Assembly: GCF_030733745.1 (NCBI RefSeq) | Contig: NZ_JASHIK010000005.1 | Span: 203,442 to 267,441, forward strand | Source of the DNA: Stappia sp. MMSF_3263 | Lineage (GTDB): Bacteria; Pseudomonadota; Alphaproteobacteria; Rhizobiales; Stappiaceae | Reading direction: 5' to 3' | Length of the DNA: 64,000 nucleotides | Program-made: the position numbers and the translations under genes | The notes under the pieces: generated by a model | What the model saw: only the letters and a program-made list of their open reading frames with translations | The model's database searches: none | What the model was told of the DNA's origin: nothing | Shown: piece after piece, positions 1 to 8,198 of the stretch | Layout: each line of letters opens with the position of its first letter | Numbering within the stretch: the first letter of the stretch is position 1

Positions 1-852
1 GTCGAACAGGGCGGGTTTTCGCCGGCTGCCCGCGTTGCGGGCATGACGCCTTCGGCGGTCAGCAAGCTGATCGCACGATTGGAAGCGCGGCTTGGCACGA
101 GACTGCTCAATCGCTCGACGCGCCAGCTTCAACTCACGCCTGAGGGCTGCGCATTCTACGAGCGGGCAACACGCATCCTTGCCGATATGGAGGATGCTGA
201 ACGGGTGGCGGGCATTGGCGAGCAGGCGGTGGGCCGCGTTCGCATCAACACCAGCGCCTCATATTTCAACCATGTCCTGGCGCCGGTGCTGCCGGAGTTT
301 CTGGCGTTGCATCCGGCCGTGACGCTCGACATCATTCAAACGGATGCGGTGGTCGATCTCCTTGCCGAGCGCACCGATGTCGCGGTCAGGGCGGGGCCGA
401 TGAAAAGCTCGAGCCTCGTTGCCCGGAAGCTCGGCGAAACGGCGCTGACCATCGTCGCCGCCCCTTCATACCTGGAACGCTACGGCGAACCGCGCAGCAT
501 TGCCGATCTGGAAGGGCACAACCGTCTTGGTTTTGGTTATGCACGTGCAGTCGACGGCTGGGCGTTGCGGGAAAATGGCGAGATCAAACTCGTGCCAGTC
601 ACCGGCCAGGTACAGGCGAGCGATGGTGAAGGTTTGCGCCAACTGGCGCTTTCGGGCGTTGGCCTTGCCCGCCTTGCCGAGTTCACCGTCCGCGCAGACA
701 TCGCCGCAGGAAAGCTCGCACCTGTTCTTTGCGACCTTGATGCCGGTGAAAAAGAGGCGTTTCACGTCGTCCATATCGGCCAGGGCGGGCCTCTGCCGTC
801 GCGCGTCAGGGCGGTATTGGACTTCCTGGCGGAACACGGGAAGGTGTCATGA
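1..852 (+). CDS. LysR-family transcriptional regulator, 5' end cut by window
   Basis: The reading frame is open from base 1, so this is a 283-residue C-terminal part of a LysR regulator whose start lies outside the window. The first visible residues (VEQGGFSPAARVAGMTPSAV) are the recognition region of the winged helix-turn-helix, followed by the typical linker helix and LTPEG turn. The remaining ~220 residues fit the LysR substrate-binding domain, of the type with TSASYFNHVLAPVLPEF. An ATG at 43 falls inside the HTH and is not the true start. The effector and target are unknown; LysR genes often lie divergent to their target, which would be to the left of this window. Confidence 0.9.
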   Translation, partial: VEQGGFSPAARVAGMTPSAVSKLIARLEARLGTRLLNRSTRQLQLTPEGCAFYERATRILADMEDAERVAGIGEQAVGRVRINTSASYFNHVLAPVLPEFLALHPAVTLDIIQTDAVVDLLAERTDVAVRAGPMKSSSLVARKLGETALTIVAAPSYLERYGEPRSIADLEGHNRLGFGYARAVDGWALRENGEIKLVPVTGQVQASDGEGLRQLALSGVGLARLAEFTVRADIAAGKLAPVLCDLDAGEKEAFHVVHIGQGGPLPSRVRAVLDFLAEHGKVS

Positions 853-1161
853 CGCGCCAATTCAGAGGGCTACGGCGCATGTGTCGTCCTCCGTTTCTTC
901 GGCTGCCGGGCGGCTGCCCGCCAGGTGACGGGTTTCGAAATCTTCTTGCGGTGTTTCCCGATCCGGCCGCAGCCGGCCAACGCGAAGCGGGCGTTGACCT
1001 GCACGGAAGACGGAGCTAGCCGTTGGGGGTGTGAAACAGGTTAGGTTCGGGAAGGTTGGTCCGGCCCCCGCTTCGCGGATCCTTCCGCTGCGCGTGCAGC
1101 GGCCCAAGACTGTCGTCAAGGTGCCTGCATCGTGCGGGTGCTGACAGCTAAGGGTATGGAC
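853..1161. other. intergenic stretch, no gene recognised
   Basis: About 310 bases between the LysR gene and the VOC gene. The frames open here are antisense continuations of the VOC gene or short low-complexity frames with no recognisable domain. An AAGGG at 1150-1154 serves the next gene. Nothing else supported. Confidence 0.5.
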
Positions 1162-1587
1162 ATGCAACCACGTATTTCCGTTTTCACGCTTGGCGTGGCC
1201 GATCTCGAAAAATCGCTCGTCTTCTATCGCGACGGTCTCGGCCTGCCGACAGAGGGCATTGTCGGCCGGGAGTTCGAACATGGCGCGGTCGCCTTCTTCG
1301 ACCTGTCGGGCGGGCTCAAGCTGGCGATCTGGGCGCGCAGCGACCTGGCATTCGACACCGGCCTTCCCGAGCAGCCTGTCAGTTCCACTGCCTTCACCAT
1401 CGGACACAATGTTTCGCAGCGCGAAGACGTCGGCCGGATCATGGAGCAGGCCCGGCGGGCAGGCGCGGAGATCATCAAGGCGCCCCAGGACACGTTCTAT
1501 GGCGGCCATGCCGGCTATTTCCGCGATCCCGACGGACATCTGTGGGAGATCGTCTGGAACCCGCAGATGCTTCCCCCGCAGGACTGA
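1162..1587 (+). CDS. VOC-family (glyoxalase/bleomycin-resistance fold) protein
   Basis: A 141-residue single VOC domain: the opening beta strand and helix (VFTLGVADLEKSLVFYRDGLG), the central DLSGG strand, and the closing DPDGHLWEIVWNP strand with the conserved acidic metal-position Glu. The family covers dioxygenases, glyoxalases and resistance proteins, so the substrate cannot be assigned. The ATG at 1162 is chosen because AAGGG (1150-1154) sits 7 bases upstream. An ATG at 1156 and GTG at 1132 are also in frame. It stands alone, facing the convergent SRPBCC/ArsR pair. Confidence 0.85.
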   Translation: MQPRISVFTLGVADLEKSLVFYRDGLGLPTEGIVGREFEHGAVAFFDLSGGLKLAIWARSDLAFDTGLPEQPVSSTAFTIGHNVSQREDVGRIMEQARRAGAEIIKAPQDTFYGGHAGYFRDPDGHLWEIVWNPQMLPPQD

Positions 1588-1640
1588 TCCCGTGTTCTGA
1601 AATGCCACGGGCTCCCGTGAAGGGAGCCCGTGTCTCGTCG

Positions 1641-2183
1641 TCAGGCGGCGAACCGTTCGTCGTATTCAACCCTCAGACGCCTCCAGCCGTCCCAGAACGG
1701 CTCCGGGTCCCGTGCGTTCATGCGTGCGAGCAGAACGTCGAGATGCATGTGCCAGCCGGCGCTCACACCCAGCAGCGCGGCGCGGCTTGCAAGGCGGCTG
1801 TGAACGATGGTCAGCAGTGTTTCGTTGCCACGGGGGGCGAGCTCGAAGGCGACCTCGCCGTCCGTGTCCCATGTGATGACGAGCCTGCGGGGCGGGTCCA
1901 GCTCGAGGATCCGGCTTTGCATGCGCTCTTCATCGCCATATCCATCCGGACGGTTTCCCGGGACGGAGGGACGCGAGGCAAGCTCGTCATTGCGCCAGAC
2001 GAGCTCGAAGGACGTTCCGGCCTTCATCGTCATGTCGCCGGAGGCGAGCCACTGGCGACGCAACTCGCTGTCGGTGAGGTAGTCCCAGACGCGCTCGACA
2101 GAGGCCGGCAGGACACGCCGGATCTCCAGCGTTGCCGGCTCGATGAGCGTGCCGTGGGCTTCAAGGTTTGCCAGTTCCGTCAT
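1641..2183 (-). CDS. SRPBCC / AHSA1-like domain protein
   Basis: A 180-residue protein with the START/Bet-v1-like hydrophobic-pocket fold of the AHSA1 group: EIRRVLPASVERVWDYLTDS at the N-terminus, the RRQWLASGD loop, and a C-terminal helix (GWHMHLDVLLARM). It starts at the ATG at 2183, inside the end of the upstream ArsR gene, overlapping it by 23 bases; this pairing of an ArsR regulator with an AHSA1 protein is very common in bacteria and implies one transcript. The frame is open further upstream, but that part is antisense-like and not homologous to the family. Ligand unknown. Confidence 0.88.
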   Translation of the reverse strand: MTELANLEAHGTLIEPATLEIRRVLPASVERVWDYLTDSELRRQWLASGDMTMKAGTSFELVWRNDELASRPSVPGNRPDGYGDEERMQSRILELDPPRRLVITWDTDGEVAFELAPRGNETLLTIVHSRLASRAALLGVSAGWHMHLDVLLARMNARDPEPFWDGWRRLRVEYDERFAA

Positions 2184-2547
2184 TTTCTTCTCCTTCGGGT
2201 TTCGTGGGGGGAGTGGAGGTTTTCTCCTGGCGCAGGAGCCCTTCGAGCACGTCCAGGCGTCCGGTCCAGAAGCGTTCATAGGCGCTGAGCCATTGGTGAG
2301 CGCTGGCCAGCGGGCCGGGCTCAAGCGAGCAGACATGCGTGCGCCAGCGGACCTCGCGGCGGATGAGACCGGCGTTTTCGAGGGCCTTGACGTGTTTCGA
2401 CGCAGCAGCGAGCGAGATGGCAAACGGTTCCGCAAGCTGGCTTACGGTCCTCTCGCCATCCGCGAGTTCGTGAAGCATCCGGCGGCGCGTGGCGTCGCCG
2501 AGTGCATGGAAGACAGCGTTGAGCTGGGGTGTGTTTAATTCAACCAT
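2161..2547 (-). CDS. ArsR-family winged-helix transcriptional regulator
   Basis: A 128-residue ArsR-type repressor: N-terminal dimerisation helix (NAVFHALGDATRRRMLHELADG) followed by the winged helix with the recognition helix ISLAAASKHVKALENAGLI and wing RREVRWRTHVCSLEP. There is no metal-site CxC in the recognition helix, so metal sensing is unlikely; it belongs to the group that co-occurs with SRPBCC/AHSA1 proteins. First gene of a two-gene operon; it presumably represses its own promoter in the AT-rich region upstream (inference). Confidence 0.9.
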   Translation of the reverse strand: MVELNTPQLNAVFHALGDATRRRMLHELADGERTVSQLAEPFAISLAAASKHVKALENAGLIRREVRWRTHVCSLEPGPLASAHQWLSAYERFWTGRLDVLEGLLRQEKTSTPPTKPEGEENDGTGKP

Positions 2548-2686
2548 GAGGTTTATTGATAACGGGATTTTTCAGTGAGTCAACCGTTTGGTTTAATGAA
2601 TGCGATTTTTGTTGGCGTAGCTGCTGCGTGGCGGTCGTGGCAGGGCGATCCGGGCGCAGCGCGGGGGATGATGGGCGCGCACCTTC

Positions 2687-3010
2687 TGAATGTATTCTGA
2701 ATTCATTCAATCACTGGATGAAGTTTTCGCATGGCCAGGTATCCCGCATGGCCGCGATCGAGCGGGCGTGAAGCGGGCTTCTTCTTTCTTTTTCAACGCA
2801 GTCCGGCGGGTTGGACTCACTTGATCCTTGCAAATTTCTGCCATGGCACTCTTCTCATTCGTATAAATCTTAGTAATATCTAAAATGTATTAAAGATCCA
2901 GATTTTAGATCCTAGATTCAATATTGCTAGATAAGTCGAAAATGGGAAATGTGGTCTATTTATTTGTATTAACTATTTAAGTAGATCTTAGTTAAGTCAT
3001 TGGAATTATT
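2687..3010. other. AT-rich divergent intergenic region upstream of the LuxR-type gene
   Basis: The 478 bases between the ArsR and LuxR-type starts contain no plausible gene. From about 2820 to 3010 the composition drops to well under half G+C, in sharp contrast with both flanks. A dyad TGAATG...CATTCA lies at 2687-2709 (11-base spacer, with an internal TGAATTCA palindrome), and AGAT/TAGATC-type repeats recur around 2890-2930. The stretch should hold promoters in both directions and may bind a nucleoid or xenogeneic-silencing protein, but I cannot assign a specific site. Confidence 0.45.
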
Positions 3011-3025
3011 TCAAGGGTGCTTGGT

Positions 3026-3505
3026 ATGTCGGAGCCTGCGAAGTTCGATGTCGTGCTGGAATTGACGGACCTGTCGCAGAACAGCCTAGAGGTCAGAAGT
3101 TCCAGCCTCTTGGCGTTTCTTGAGGGTGTGAAAACCGCCTATGCGGACGGATGCCCGGAAGGAAAGATCCCGGACCCGGCAGCGGGGGACGACTACATCA
3201 CGCTGAATTTCCATCTGGTCGTCGACCGGTCGGATGGCTGTGCCGGGGCGGGAGGGGACGGCGAGGAGGAGAGAACGTTGCTGACCAGACGCCAGACAGA
3301 AATCGCCCACCTGCTGGAGCGCGGGCTGACCAACAAGGAAATCGCCAACAAGCTCAATATCAGCCCGGCAACGGTCAAGAACCATGTTCACGCCATCCTC
3401 GGCAAGCTGGACCTTGACCGGCGCAGCAAGGTGGCCGCCCATCTGCGGTCGAGGTCCCAACTCGTGGTCTCCGCCCAGGGTGCGCCCCAGAGCGCAGGTT
3501 CTTGA
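3026..3505 (+). CDS. LuxR-type HTH regulator with short uncharacterised N-terminus
   Basis: A 159-residue protein. Residues 84-141 are a clear LuxR/GerE helix-turn-helix (LTRRQTEIAHLLERGLTNKEIANKL, then SPATVKNHVHAIL). The first ~80 residues match neither a receiver domain (no phosphoacceptor Asp pattern) nor an autoinducer domain; a Gly/Glu-rich linker (72-83) joins the halves. Start chosen at the ATG at 3026, 8 bases after AAGGG (3013-3017); a GTG at 3017 is unlikely. It sits alone downstream of a long AT-rich leader, suggesting strong transcriptional control. Target unknown. Confidence 0.82.
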   Translation: MSEPAKFDVVLELTDLSQNSLEVRSSSLLAFLEGVKTAYADGCPEGKIPDPAAGDDYITLNFHLVVDRSDGCAGAGGDGEEERTLLTRRQTEIAHLLERGLTNKEIANKLNISPATVKNHVHAILGKLDLDRRSKVAAHLRSRSQLVVSAQGAPQSAGS

Positions 3506-3651
3506 GACCGGCGCAGCCCGGAGGCGCCTGACAGGGGGGGCTGGCCAAGCGCGCCGGGCGGGGGATGCCGGCCGCTGGTGCCTGGAGGCCCTGCACCCTT
3601 GTGCTCCGGCCGGTCGGCCTGCCAGCGCGGAAATTGGCCGCCCAATGCCCT

Positions 3652-3741
3652 GATGCTTGCATCAAATCACCGGATCGTCTCGACCTCGCAATACAACCTG
3701 TGGTAATTTTTTTGATCCTGCCAACCGAAGGAAGTTGTATT
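3652..3741. promoter_or_regulatory. dyads upstream of the PPOX gene
   Basis: A 14-base perfect inverted repeat TGATGC-TT-GCATCA occupies 3652-3665. A second pair, AATACAAC at 3691-3698 and GTTGTATT at 3734-3741, flanks the T-rich leader and the GAAGGAAG ribosome binding site of the gene at 3746, so folding could partly mask that site. Operator and leader functions are inference from symmetry and position only. Confidence 0.35.
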
Positions 3742-3745
3742 CACC

Positions 3746-4291
3746 ATGGCCGTTTCGAACAAGCTGAACGGAACGCTGCGGGACTTTGTCGTGCAGCGCG
3801 AGATGTTTTTCGTGGGCACCGCCGCGCCGCAAGGGCGGGTCAATATTTCCCCGAAGGGACTGGATACGCTGCGCATCATGAGCGACACGCGGATCGTGTG
3901 GCTCAATCTCTCGGGGAGCGGCAACGAAACGGCCGCGCACCTTCGCGAGGCGAACCGGATGACGCTGATGTTCTGCGCATTCAGCGGCGAGGCCCGGATC
4001 CTGAGGGTCTACGGCCGGGCCAGGGTGCTGCATCCGCGTGACGAAGGGTTCGGCGCGCTTGCCGCACTGTTTGCCGAGATGGCGGGCACGCGCCAGATCT
4101 TCGACATGGAGATCGACATGGTGCAGACCTCCTGCGGCTCGGGCGTCCCTGTGATGACCTTCCAGGAGCAGCGGGGCGAGGAGGAACTCGTGCCCTTCTA
4201 TGCCGAGATGGGCAAGGAGGGGGTCGAGGCCTATTGGCGGCGCAAGAACAGCCTCAGCATCGACGGAAAGCCGACGGGAATCGATCCGTGA
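3746..4291 (+). CDS. pyridoxamine 5'-phosphate oxidase-family (FMN-binding split barrel) protein
   Basis: A 181-residue flavin-binding PPOX protein: MFFVGTAAPQGRVNISPKG is the first two strands of the split barrel, followed by IVWLNLSGSGNETAAHLRE, the typical FMN-phosphate/dimer segment of this subgroup. It lacks the C-terminal signature of true PdxH, so vitamin B6 oxidation is not implied; these proteins are often flavin or heme reductases of unknown substrate. The stop overlaps the GTG start of the acetyltransferase gene by 4 bases, so the two are translationally coupled. Confidence 0.85.
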   Translation: MAVSNKLNGTLRDFVVQREMFFVGTAAPQGRVNISPKGLDTLRIMSDTRIVWLNLSGSGNETAAHLREANRMTLMFCAFSGEARILRVYGRARVLHPRDEGFGALAALFAEMAGTRQIFDMEIDMVQTSCGSGVPVMTFQEQRGEEELVPFYAEMGKEGVEAYWRRKNSLSIDGKPTGIDP

Positions 4292-4863
4292 GCGGTTCGG
4301 GCCTTCAGACGTTTCCCCTGACGGGGGAGCGGTTCGCCGATTTCGAACGGCTGATGGGGCCGAAGGGCGGATATGGCGGTTGCTGGTGCATGCTCTGGCG
4401 CCTGGGCAAGGGCGCCTATGACGAGTTGCGGGGCGAGGGAACCCGTACGGCGATGGAGGATCTGGTGCGCACCGGGCCGCCGCCGGGCGTGCTTGCCTAT
4501 GACGGCGAGACGCCTGTCGGCTGGGTGTCCGTCGCCCCGCGCGAGGTCTTCGTTCGCCTGCGCACATCGCGGGTGCTGAAGCCTGTCGACGCGCGGCCGG
4601 TCTGGTCGGTTTCCTGCCTCTACATCGCCCGCAGCCACCGCCGGAAGGGCGTCTCCGCTGCCCTGCTCGCGGGCGCGATCGAGCTTGGCCGGGAGCTTGG
4701 CGCCGAGTGCCTGGAGGGCTATCCGGTGGCGCCGGAAAAGTCGTCCTATCCCGTCTCCTATGCATGGACCGGCTTTCGCGAGAACTTCCTGCGTGCGGGC
4801 TTCAAGGAGGTGGCAAGGGGCTCGCCAACCCGGCCGATCATGCGATACGACCTGGCCGACTGA
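4288..4863 (+). CDS. GNAT-family N-acetyltransferase
   Basis: A 191-residue GCN5-type acetyltransferase. The acetyl-CoA-binding region is visible as VSCLYIARSHRRKGVSAALL (motif A, with the R-x-x-G-x-A-like pyrophosphate loop RRKGVSA). The N-terminal CWCMLW segment is typical of an uncharacterised GNAT subfamily. The GTG at 4288 forms a GTGA overlap with the preceding stop and is preferred over an ATG at 4234, which would overlap by 58 bases. Substrate unknown; partner of the PPOX protein in a two-gene operon. Confidence 0.82.
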   Translation: MSGSGLQTFPLTGERFADFERLMGPKGGYGGCWCMLWRLGKGAYDELRGEGTRTAMEDLVRTGPPPGVLAYDGETPVGWVSVAPREVFVRLRTSRVLKPVDARPVWSVSCLYIARSHRRKGVSAALLAGAIELGRELGAECLEGYPVAPEKSSYPVSYAWTGFRENFLRAGFKEVARGSPTRPIMRYDLAD

Positions 4864-4883
4864 GGCGCCTTTCCCGGCCCTTT

Positions 4884-5720
4884 TCATCGCGGGCGCGGCG
4901 AGGGAAGATCCAGATGCGCGCTTATGGTGAGCGGATACTGCGCGCGTGCGCCCGCAAGGCTGTCCCGCGACAGGCTGACGACAACCAGCGGATCGTCGGG
5001 CGTGGTCAGCGCGAGCACCTCGCCGCCCGGCGCCACCGCAAAGCCGCTGCCGCCGAAGGCTGGGACCGTTCCCCCGCCGCCGCTCCTGTTTGAACTCAGC
5101 ACATAGCAGCCGTTGACGATGGCGGTGGCCCTGGCGACCGCGATCCAGCGGTCGAGCCCGTCGGCCGTGCTGGCCCTGGGCACCAGCAGCACATCGGCGC
5201 CGGCGCGCACGAGCGAGCGGCCGACCTCCGGCACCATCAGCTCCGAGCAGATCGCGAAGGCGAAGCGAAAGCCGGCGTGATCGAGCAGGCCGAACGTCTG
5301 GTGTCCCGGCCGGAACCAGGTGTTTTCGTGAAAGCCGGCTTCCTCCGGCAGGCACAGCTTGTGATGAAGCGCGTGGTAGCGGGTTCCGATCCTGGCGAAT
5401 CCCTCGTTGATCAGTCCGTCCGGCGCCGGCAGCGCCGTCGAGCCGAACAGCGCCGGAACCGCGATCGCATCCAGCGCGGCAACGCCGGCCGCGTGTGCCG
5501 CCGCAGCCTGCCCGGCTTCGTGCAGGCAGAACCGGGGGGCGGCAGCCGGCCATGCGCCGAATGGCAGCTCATTGAGCAGCAGGGCCTGCGGGCGGTGCGT
5601 GTCGACGAGGGAGACCAGGCGTTGCCAGGCCGCGTCGCCAGGCGTCAGGCCGTCCGGCAATTCGCAGACGGCCATGGCAAGCGACGCATCGCCGTACGGC
5701 TGGCGGGGCAGGGGGCTCAT
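4884..5720 (-). CDS. carbon-nitrogen hydrolase (nitrilase superfamily)
   Basis: A 278-residue amidohydrolase with the full Glu-Lys-Cys triad of the nitrilase superfamily: Glu51 in LLLNELPFGAW, Lys121 in HHKLCLPEE and Cys158 in AFAICSELM, each in its normal sequence setting. Members hydrolyse amides, N-carbamoyl groups or nitriles. As the last gene of the cluster, overlapping the previous stop by 4 bases (ATGA at 5717-5720), it could remove an amide or carbamoyl group from the pathway product or activate it after export; the substrate is not predictable. The frame continues upstream to 5807 but the ATG at 5720 matches the family's N-terminus. Confidence 0.88.
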   Translation of the reverse strand: MSPLPRQPYGDASLAMAVCELPDGLTPGDAAWQRLVSLVDTHRPQALLLNELPFGAWPAAAPRFCLHEAGQAAAAHAAGVAALDAIAVPALFGSTALPAPDGLINEGFARIGTRYHALHHKLCLPEEAGFHENTWFRPGHQTFGLLDHAGFRFAFAICSELMVPEVGRSLVRAGADVLLVPRASTADGLDRWIAVARATAIVNGCYVLSSNRSGGGGTVPAFGGSGFAVAPGGEVLALTTPDDPLVVVSLSRDSLAGARAQYPLTISAHLDLPSPRPR

Positions 5721-6472
5721 TGCCCGCTCCCCGCGGGCTTGCGCATCCTCATGGGGCAGGTTCCGGAGGGCGCCGCGTTGGTTTCGGCAAGTCCGTATTG
5801 CCACCATTCGATCTCGCCGGCCTCGAAGCTGCCGAGCGCGGGGCTGTGGGGCAGTCCGTCATAGGCGTGGATGCGCTTGCGCAACCGCTCGCGTACGGCG
5901 CGGCCGCGAGGATTGTCGCCGGCGACGATGTCGAACCGTTCGCGCGGGTTGACGATGAAGGCGAAGGCGCGCCCGAGATTGCGGCTGCGGCGGATGCGGT
6001 GCGCCGGATTGCTCATGTTGACGAAGAGCTGCATGCCGGCAAAGCACATCGTCCAGAACGGACTGGAGGGCACCCGGGAGACCTCGTCGGGCCAGGCGGC
6101 GGGATCGAGGTCGTGCCAGGCCTGCAGCACTTTCCAGCCGATGTCGTGATAGGCCTCGACCGTATCGGCCGCGACCGCCGCGGGATCGAACAGCACGACG
6201 AGCGGCTCGGCGGTCGCGACATCGCCATCCCACTCCCTGGAGCGCCGCACATAAGCGCCCAGATCGTCGGCGGCGCGGGCGAGTTCCTCAGGGGCGAGGC
6301 TGTCGACGAAGGCAAAGAGGATGCGGCCCCGGCGGCAGGCGTTCTGGGAAAAGAAACAGGGAAAGTTCGTCGGCATCCGCAGGCGCTCGAGAAAGCCGCG
6401 AGCCGCCGCTTGCTGCCACGGCGTCAGGTCGCCCGCGTCGGATTCGACCTTTGTCTGGGCGGTCAGCGTCAT
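5717..6472 (-). CDS. YqcI/YcgG-family protein, putative heme-dependent N-oxygenase
   Basis: A 251-residue protein with the YqcI/YcgG hallmarks: FPCFFSQNA at 37-45, a central MSNPAHRIRRSRNLG segment (153-167) and NPRERFD at 175-181. Characterised relatives, such as GntA of guanitoxin biosynthesis, are heme enzymes that hydroxylate a guanidine nitrogen; from family knowledge this is the best guide to chemistry here, but the exact substrate is inference. His158 in NPAHR is a candidate heme ligand. Start at ATG 6472 overlaps the upstream stop by 4 bases. The frame is open far upstream, but only as a shadow of the neighbouring gene. This is the enzyme that most clearly marks the locus as a metabolite pathway. 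Confidence 0.82.
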   Translation of the reverse strand: MTLTAQTKVESDAGDLTPWQQAAARGFLERLRMPTNFPCFFSQNACRRGRILFAFVDSLAPEELARAADDLGAYVRRSREWDGDVATAEPLVVLFDPAAVAADTVEAYHDIGWKVLQAWHDLDPAAWPDEVSRVPSSPFWTMCFAGMQLFVNMSNPAHRIRRSRNLGRAFAFIVNPRERFDIVAGDNPRGRAVRERLRKRIHAYDGLPHSPALGSFEAGEIEWWQYGLAETNAAPSGTCPMRMRKPAGSGQ

Positions 6473-7386
6473 GTCGTCGTCTCCTTGTTCGTGGTCGTCC
6501 GTGCCGCCGCGTCGAGGGCATCGCGCAACAGGGCCGGGCGATGCAGCAGGGCGAGATGGGTGGTGTGGTCGTAGTGGCGGCGCATTGTCGGCGGCAGGGC
6601 CGCGATCCGGCGCGCCATGGACTTGCCGGCAAAACCGTTCAGCTTCCGGTCCCGGGTGGCGATGGCGAAGCCCCAGGGGACGGCGAAGCTGGGGATGTAC
6701 TGGTCGTAGATGACGACGTCGGCGAACAGGTGCCGCAGGCGTGCCGTGGTGGATGCCTGAAACCCGACAGAGGCGGGATGGCTGTGGCCGACATGGGTGG
6801 CCAGGAGACCGCCGGGGGCGAGCAGGTCGGCCGCGGCGGCCAGGGTGCCGGTCTCGAACACGGTGTTGGCGTAGGAGGTTCCGGCAGCGTCGGGAAGGTC
6901 GAGCAGAACGAGATCCGCCCAGCCGGCGAGATCGCCGCGCTGGCGTACGAGCCAGGCGTGCGGGTCGTCGAATTCCATCCGGTAGTCGAAGGGGAAGGGC
7001 GTTTGCGGCTGCAGGTGCGGCATGTGATAGCGGCACAGTTCCGCCAGCGCCGGGTCGAGGTCGACATGACGCACTGCCCGCAGGCCCGGCAGGTGCTGCA
7101 GCTTGTTGAGGATGCCGCCGTTGCCGCCGCCGACCACGACCACCTTGCGCAGGTTGCCATGCAGGGCGGCCGCCGGCGACATCAGCATCTCGTGGTAGAG
7201 GCCTTGGTCGAACTCGCAGGACTGGATCAGCCCGTCGATCAGCAGGGCCCGGCCATAGGCGGCGAGACGGGCGATCCGGTAGCTGGTGAGCCCGGTGTCG
7301 CCTTCCGCCAGGACGGCGGCGATCTCCAGCAGACGGCTGTCGGCTTCCTCGAGCAGCGGGTGCCGCAAAGGCGCGAGACCCGTCAC
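6469..7386 (-). CDS. spermidine-synthase-like (aminopropyltransferase-fold) protein 2
   Basis: A 305-residue protein of the polyamine aminopropyltransferase fold: LLIDGLIQSCEFDQGLYHEML (substrate lid and dimer region), nucleotide-binding VVVVGGGNGGILNKL (GGGNGG at 86-91) and DLVLLDLPD with Asp163/Asp166 where synthases carry the catalytic DxxD. GGGDGG has become GGGNGG and the C-terminal third is unlike standard SpeE, so transfer of a different alkyl group from SAM or decarboxylated SAM is plausible. The GTG start overlaps the methyltransferase stop (GTGA). It is clearly diverged from the second copy at 8195-9169. Confidence 0.82.
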   Translation of the reverse strand: MTGLAPLRHPLLEEADSRLLEIAAVLAEGDTGLTSYRIARLAAYGRALLIDGLIQSCEFDQGLYHEMLMSPAAALHGNLRKVVVVGGGNGGILNKLQHLPGLRAVRHVDLDPALAELCRYHMPHLQPQTPFPFDYRMEFDDPHAWLVRQRGDLAGWADLVLLDLPDAAGTSYANTVFETGTLAAAADLLAPGGLLATHVGHSHPASVGFQASTTARLRHLFADVVIYDQYIPSFAVPWGFAIATRDRKLNGFAGKSMARRIAALPPTMRRHYDHTTHLALLHRPALLRDALDAAARTTTNKETTT

Positions 7387-8198
7387 GAGACCGCCTCCGC
7401 GATCACCGCGGCATAACCCAGAAGCCCCTTTTTCGAGACGTCATGTTCATAGGCGGCCAGTGCCAGCGAGGTTTCGAAATAGTCCGGCGAGGTGGCCGCG
7501 ACGATTTCCTCGCGCAGTGCCTTGCGGGCATCGACGGAGCGTTCCTGCCAGAGGCGGAAGCGCTCGGTCGTGTCAACGACATGTCGGACCCGGAAACCGG
7601 CGACGGCCAGGAGCTCCCCGTATTCCTGCGTGGTGTAGACATGCGGGCATTTCCAGTCGCGGGTGAGCCGGTTCCAGTCGTCGGCATCGATGTCGCCGAG
7701 GCGGGTGCGTTCGAAGATGGCGAGCCGGCCGCCGGGTCGCAGCAGCGCCCGGGCGCGGGCGAACAGCCGGGCCGCGTCGAAGTGACAGGCGGCGCCGGTG
7801 CTGTAGATGCCGTCGAAGGGGTCGGGGAAGGCATGCTCGTAGACGTTGCCGGCGATCAGCTCGACGTCGTGATCCCGGTCCCGGCCGGCCGCCACGGAGA
7901 CGAGCGAAAGGTCGATCCCGGTGACCGACCATTCCATCTCGCGCGCCAGGAACGCGGCCACGAGGCCGCGCCCGCAGCCAAGGTCGAGGACGCGGGAGCC
8001 CGGCGCCAGCTGCATGAGCGAACCCATCAGCCGCAACTCGTTGGCGCTGTTGTCGCTGAACTGGCCGATATACTGGTCCGGGCCAAAGACATGCGGGTAG
8101 ATGAGATCGTGGACGTGCGCATTGTCGGCCATGGTCTCGTCGTAAAGGGCCTGGACACCTGCGAAGTCCTCGGGCGCGGGCGATGGATTGCCGTTCAT
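7383..8198 (-). CDS. class I SAM-dependent methyltransferase
   Basis: A 271-residue Rossmann methyltransferase: motif I is VLDLGCGRG (70-78), followed by TGIDLS after strand 2 and a FDGIYSTGAACHF motif IV region. LLRPGGRLAIFE is the usual post-II strand. N-, O- and C-methyltransferases share this fold, so the acceptor is unknown; the nearby betaine-type binding protein makes N-methylation attractive but unproven. ATG at 8198 overlaps the upstream stop by 4 bases and the downstream GTG start by 4 bases, placing it translationally between two aminopropyltransferase-like proteins. The open frame up to 8411 is not part of the protein. Confidence 0.87.
   Translation of the reverse strand: MNGNPSPAPEDFAGVQALYDETMADNAHVHDLIYPHVFGPDQYIGQFSDNSANELRLMGSLMQLAPGSRVLDLGCGRGLVAAFLAREMEWSVTGIDLSLVSVAAGRDRDHDVELIAGNVYEHAFPDPFDGIYSTGAACHFDAARLFARARALLRPGGRLAIFERTRLGDIDADDWNRLTRDWKCPHVYTTQEYGELLAVAGFRVRHVVDTTERFRLWQERSVDARKALREEIVAATSPDYFETSLALAAYEHDVSKKGLLGYAAVIAEAVS

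Noticed and set aside
862..1608. 248-codon minus-strand open frame opposite the first VOC gene
   Set aside because: Most of it is antisense to the VOC coding region; the remaining tail shows no domain or start signal.
5717..7036. Long upstream extension of the YqcI/YcgG frame, suggesting a fusion protein
   Set aside because: The added part is a frame-shifted reading of the neighbouring aminopropyltransferase-like gene; the ATG at 6472 gives the family's normal length and a clean ATGA overlap.
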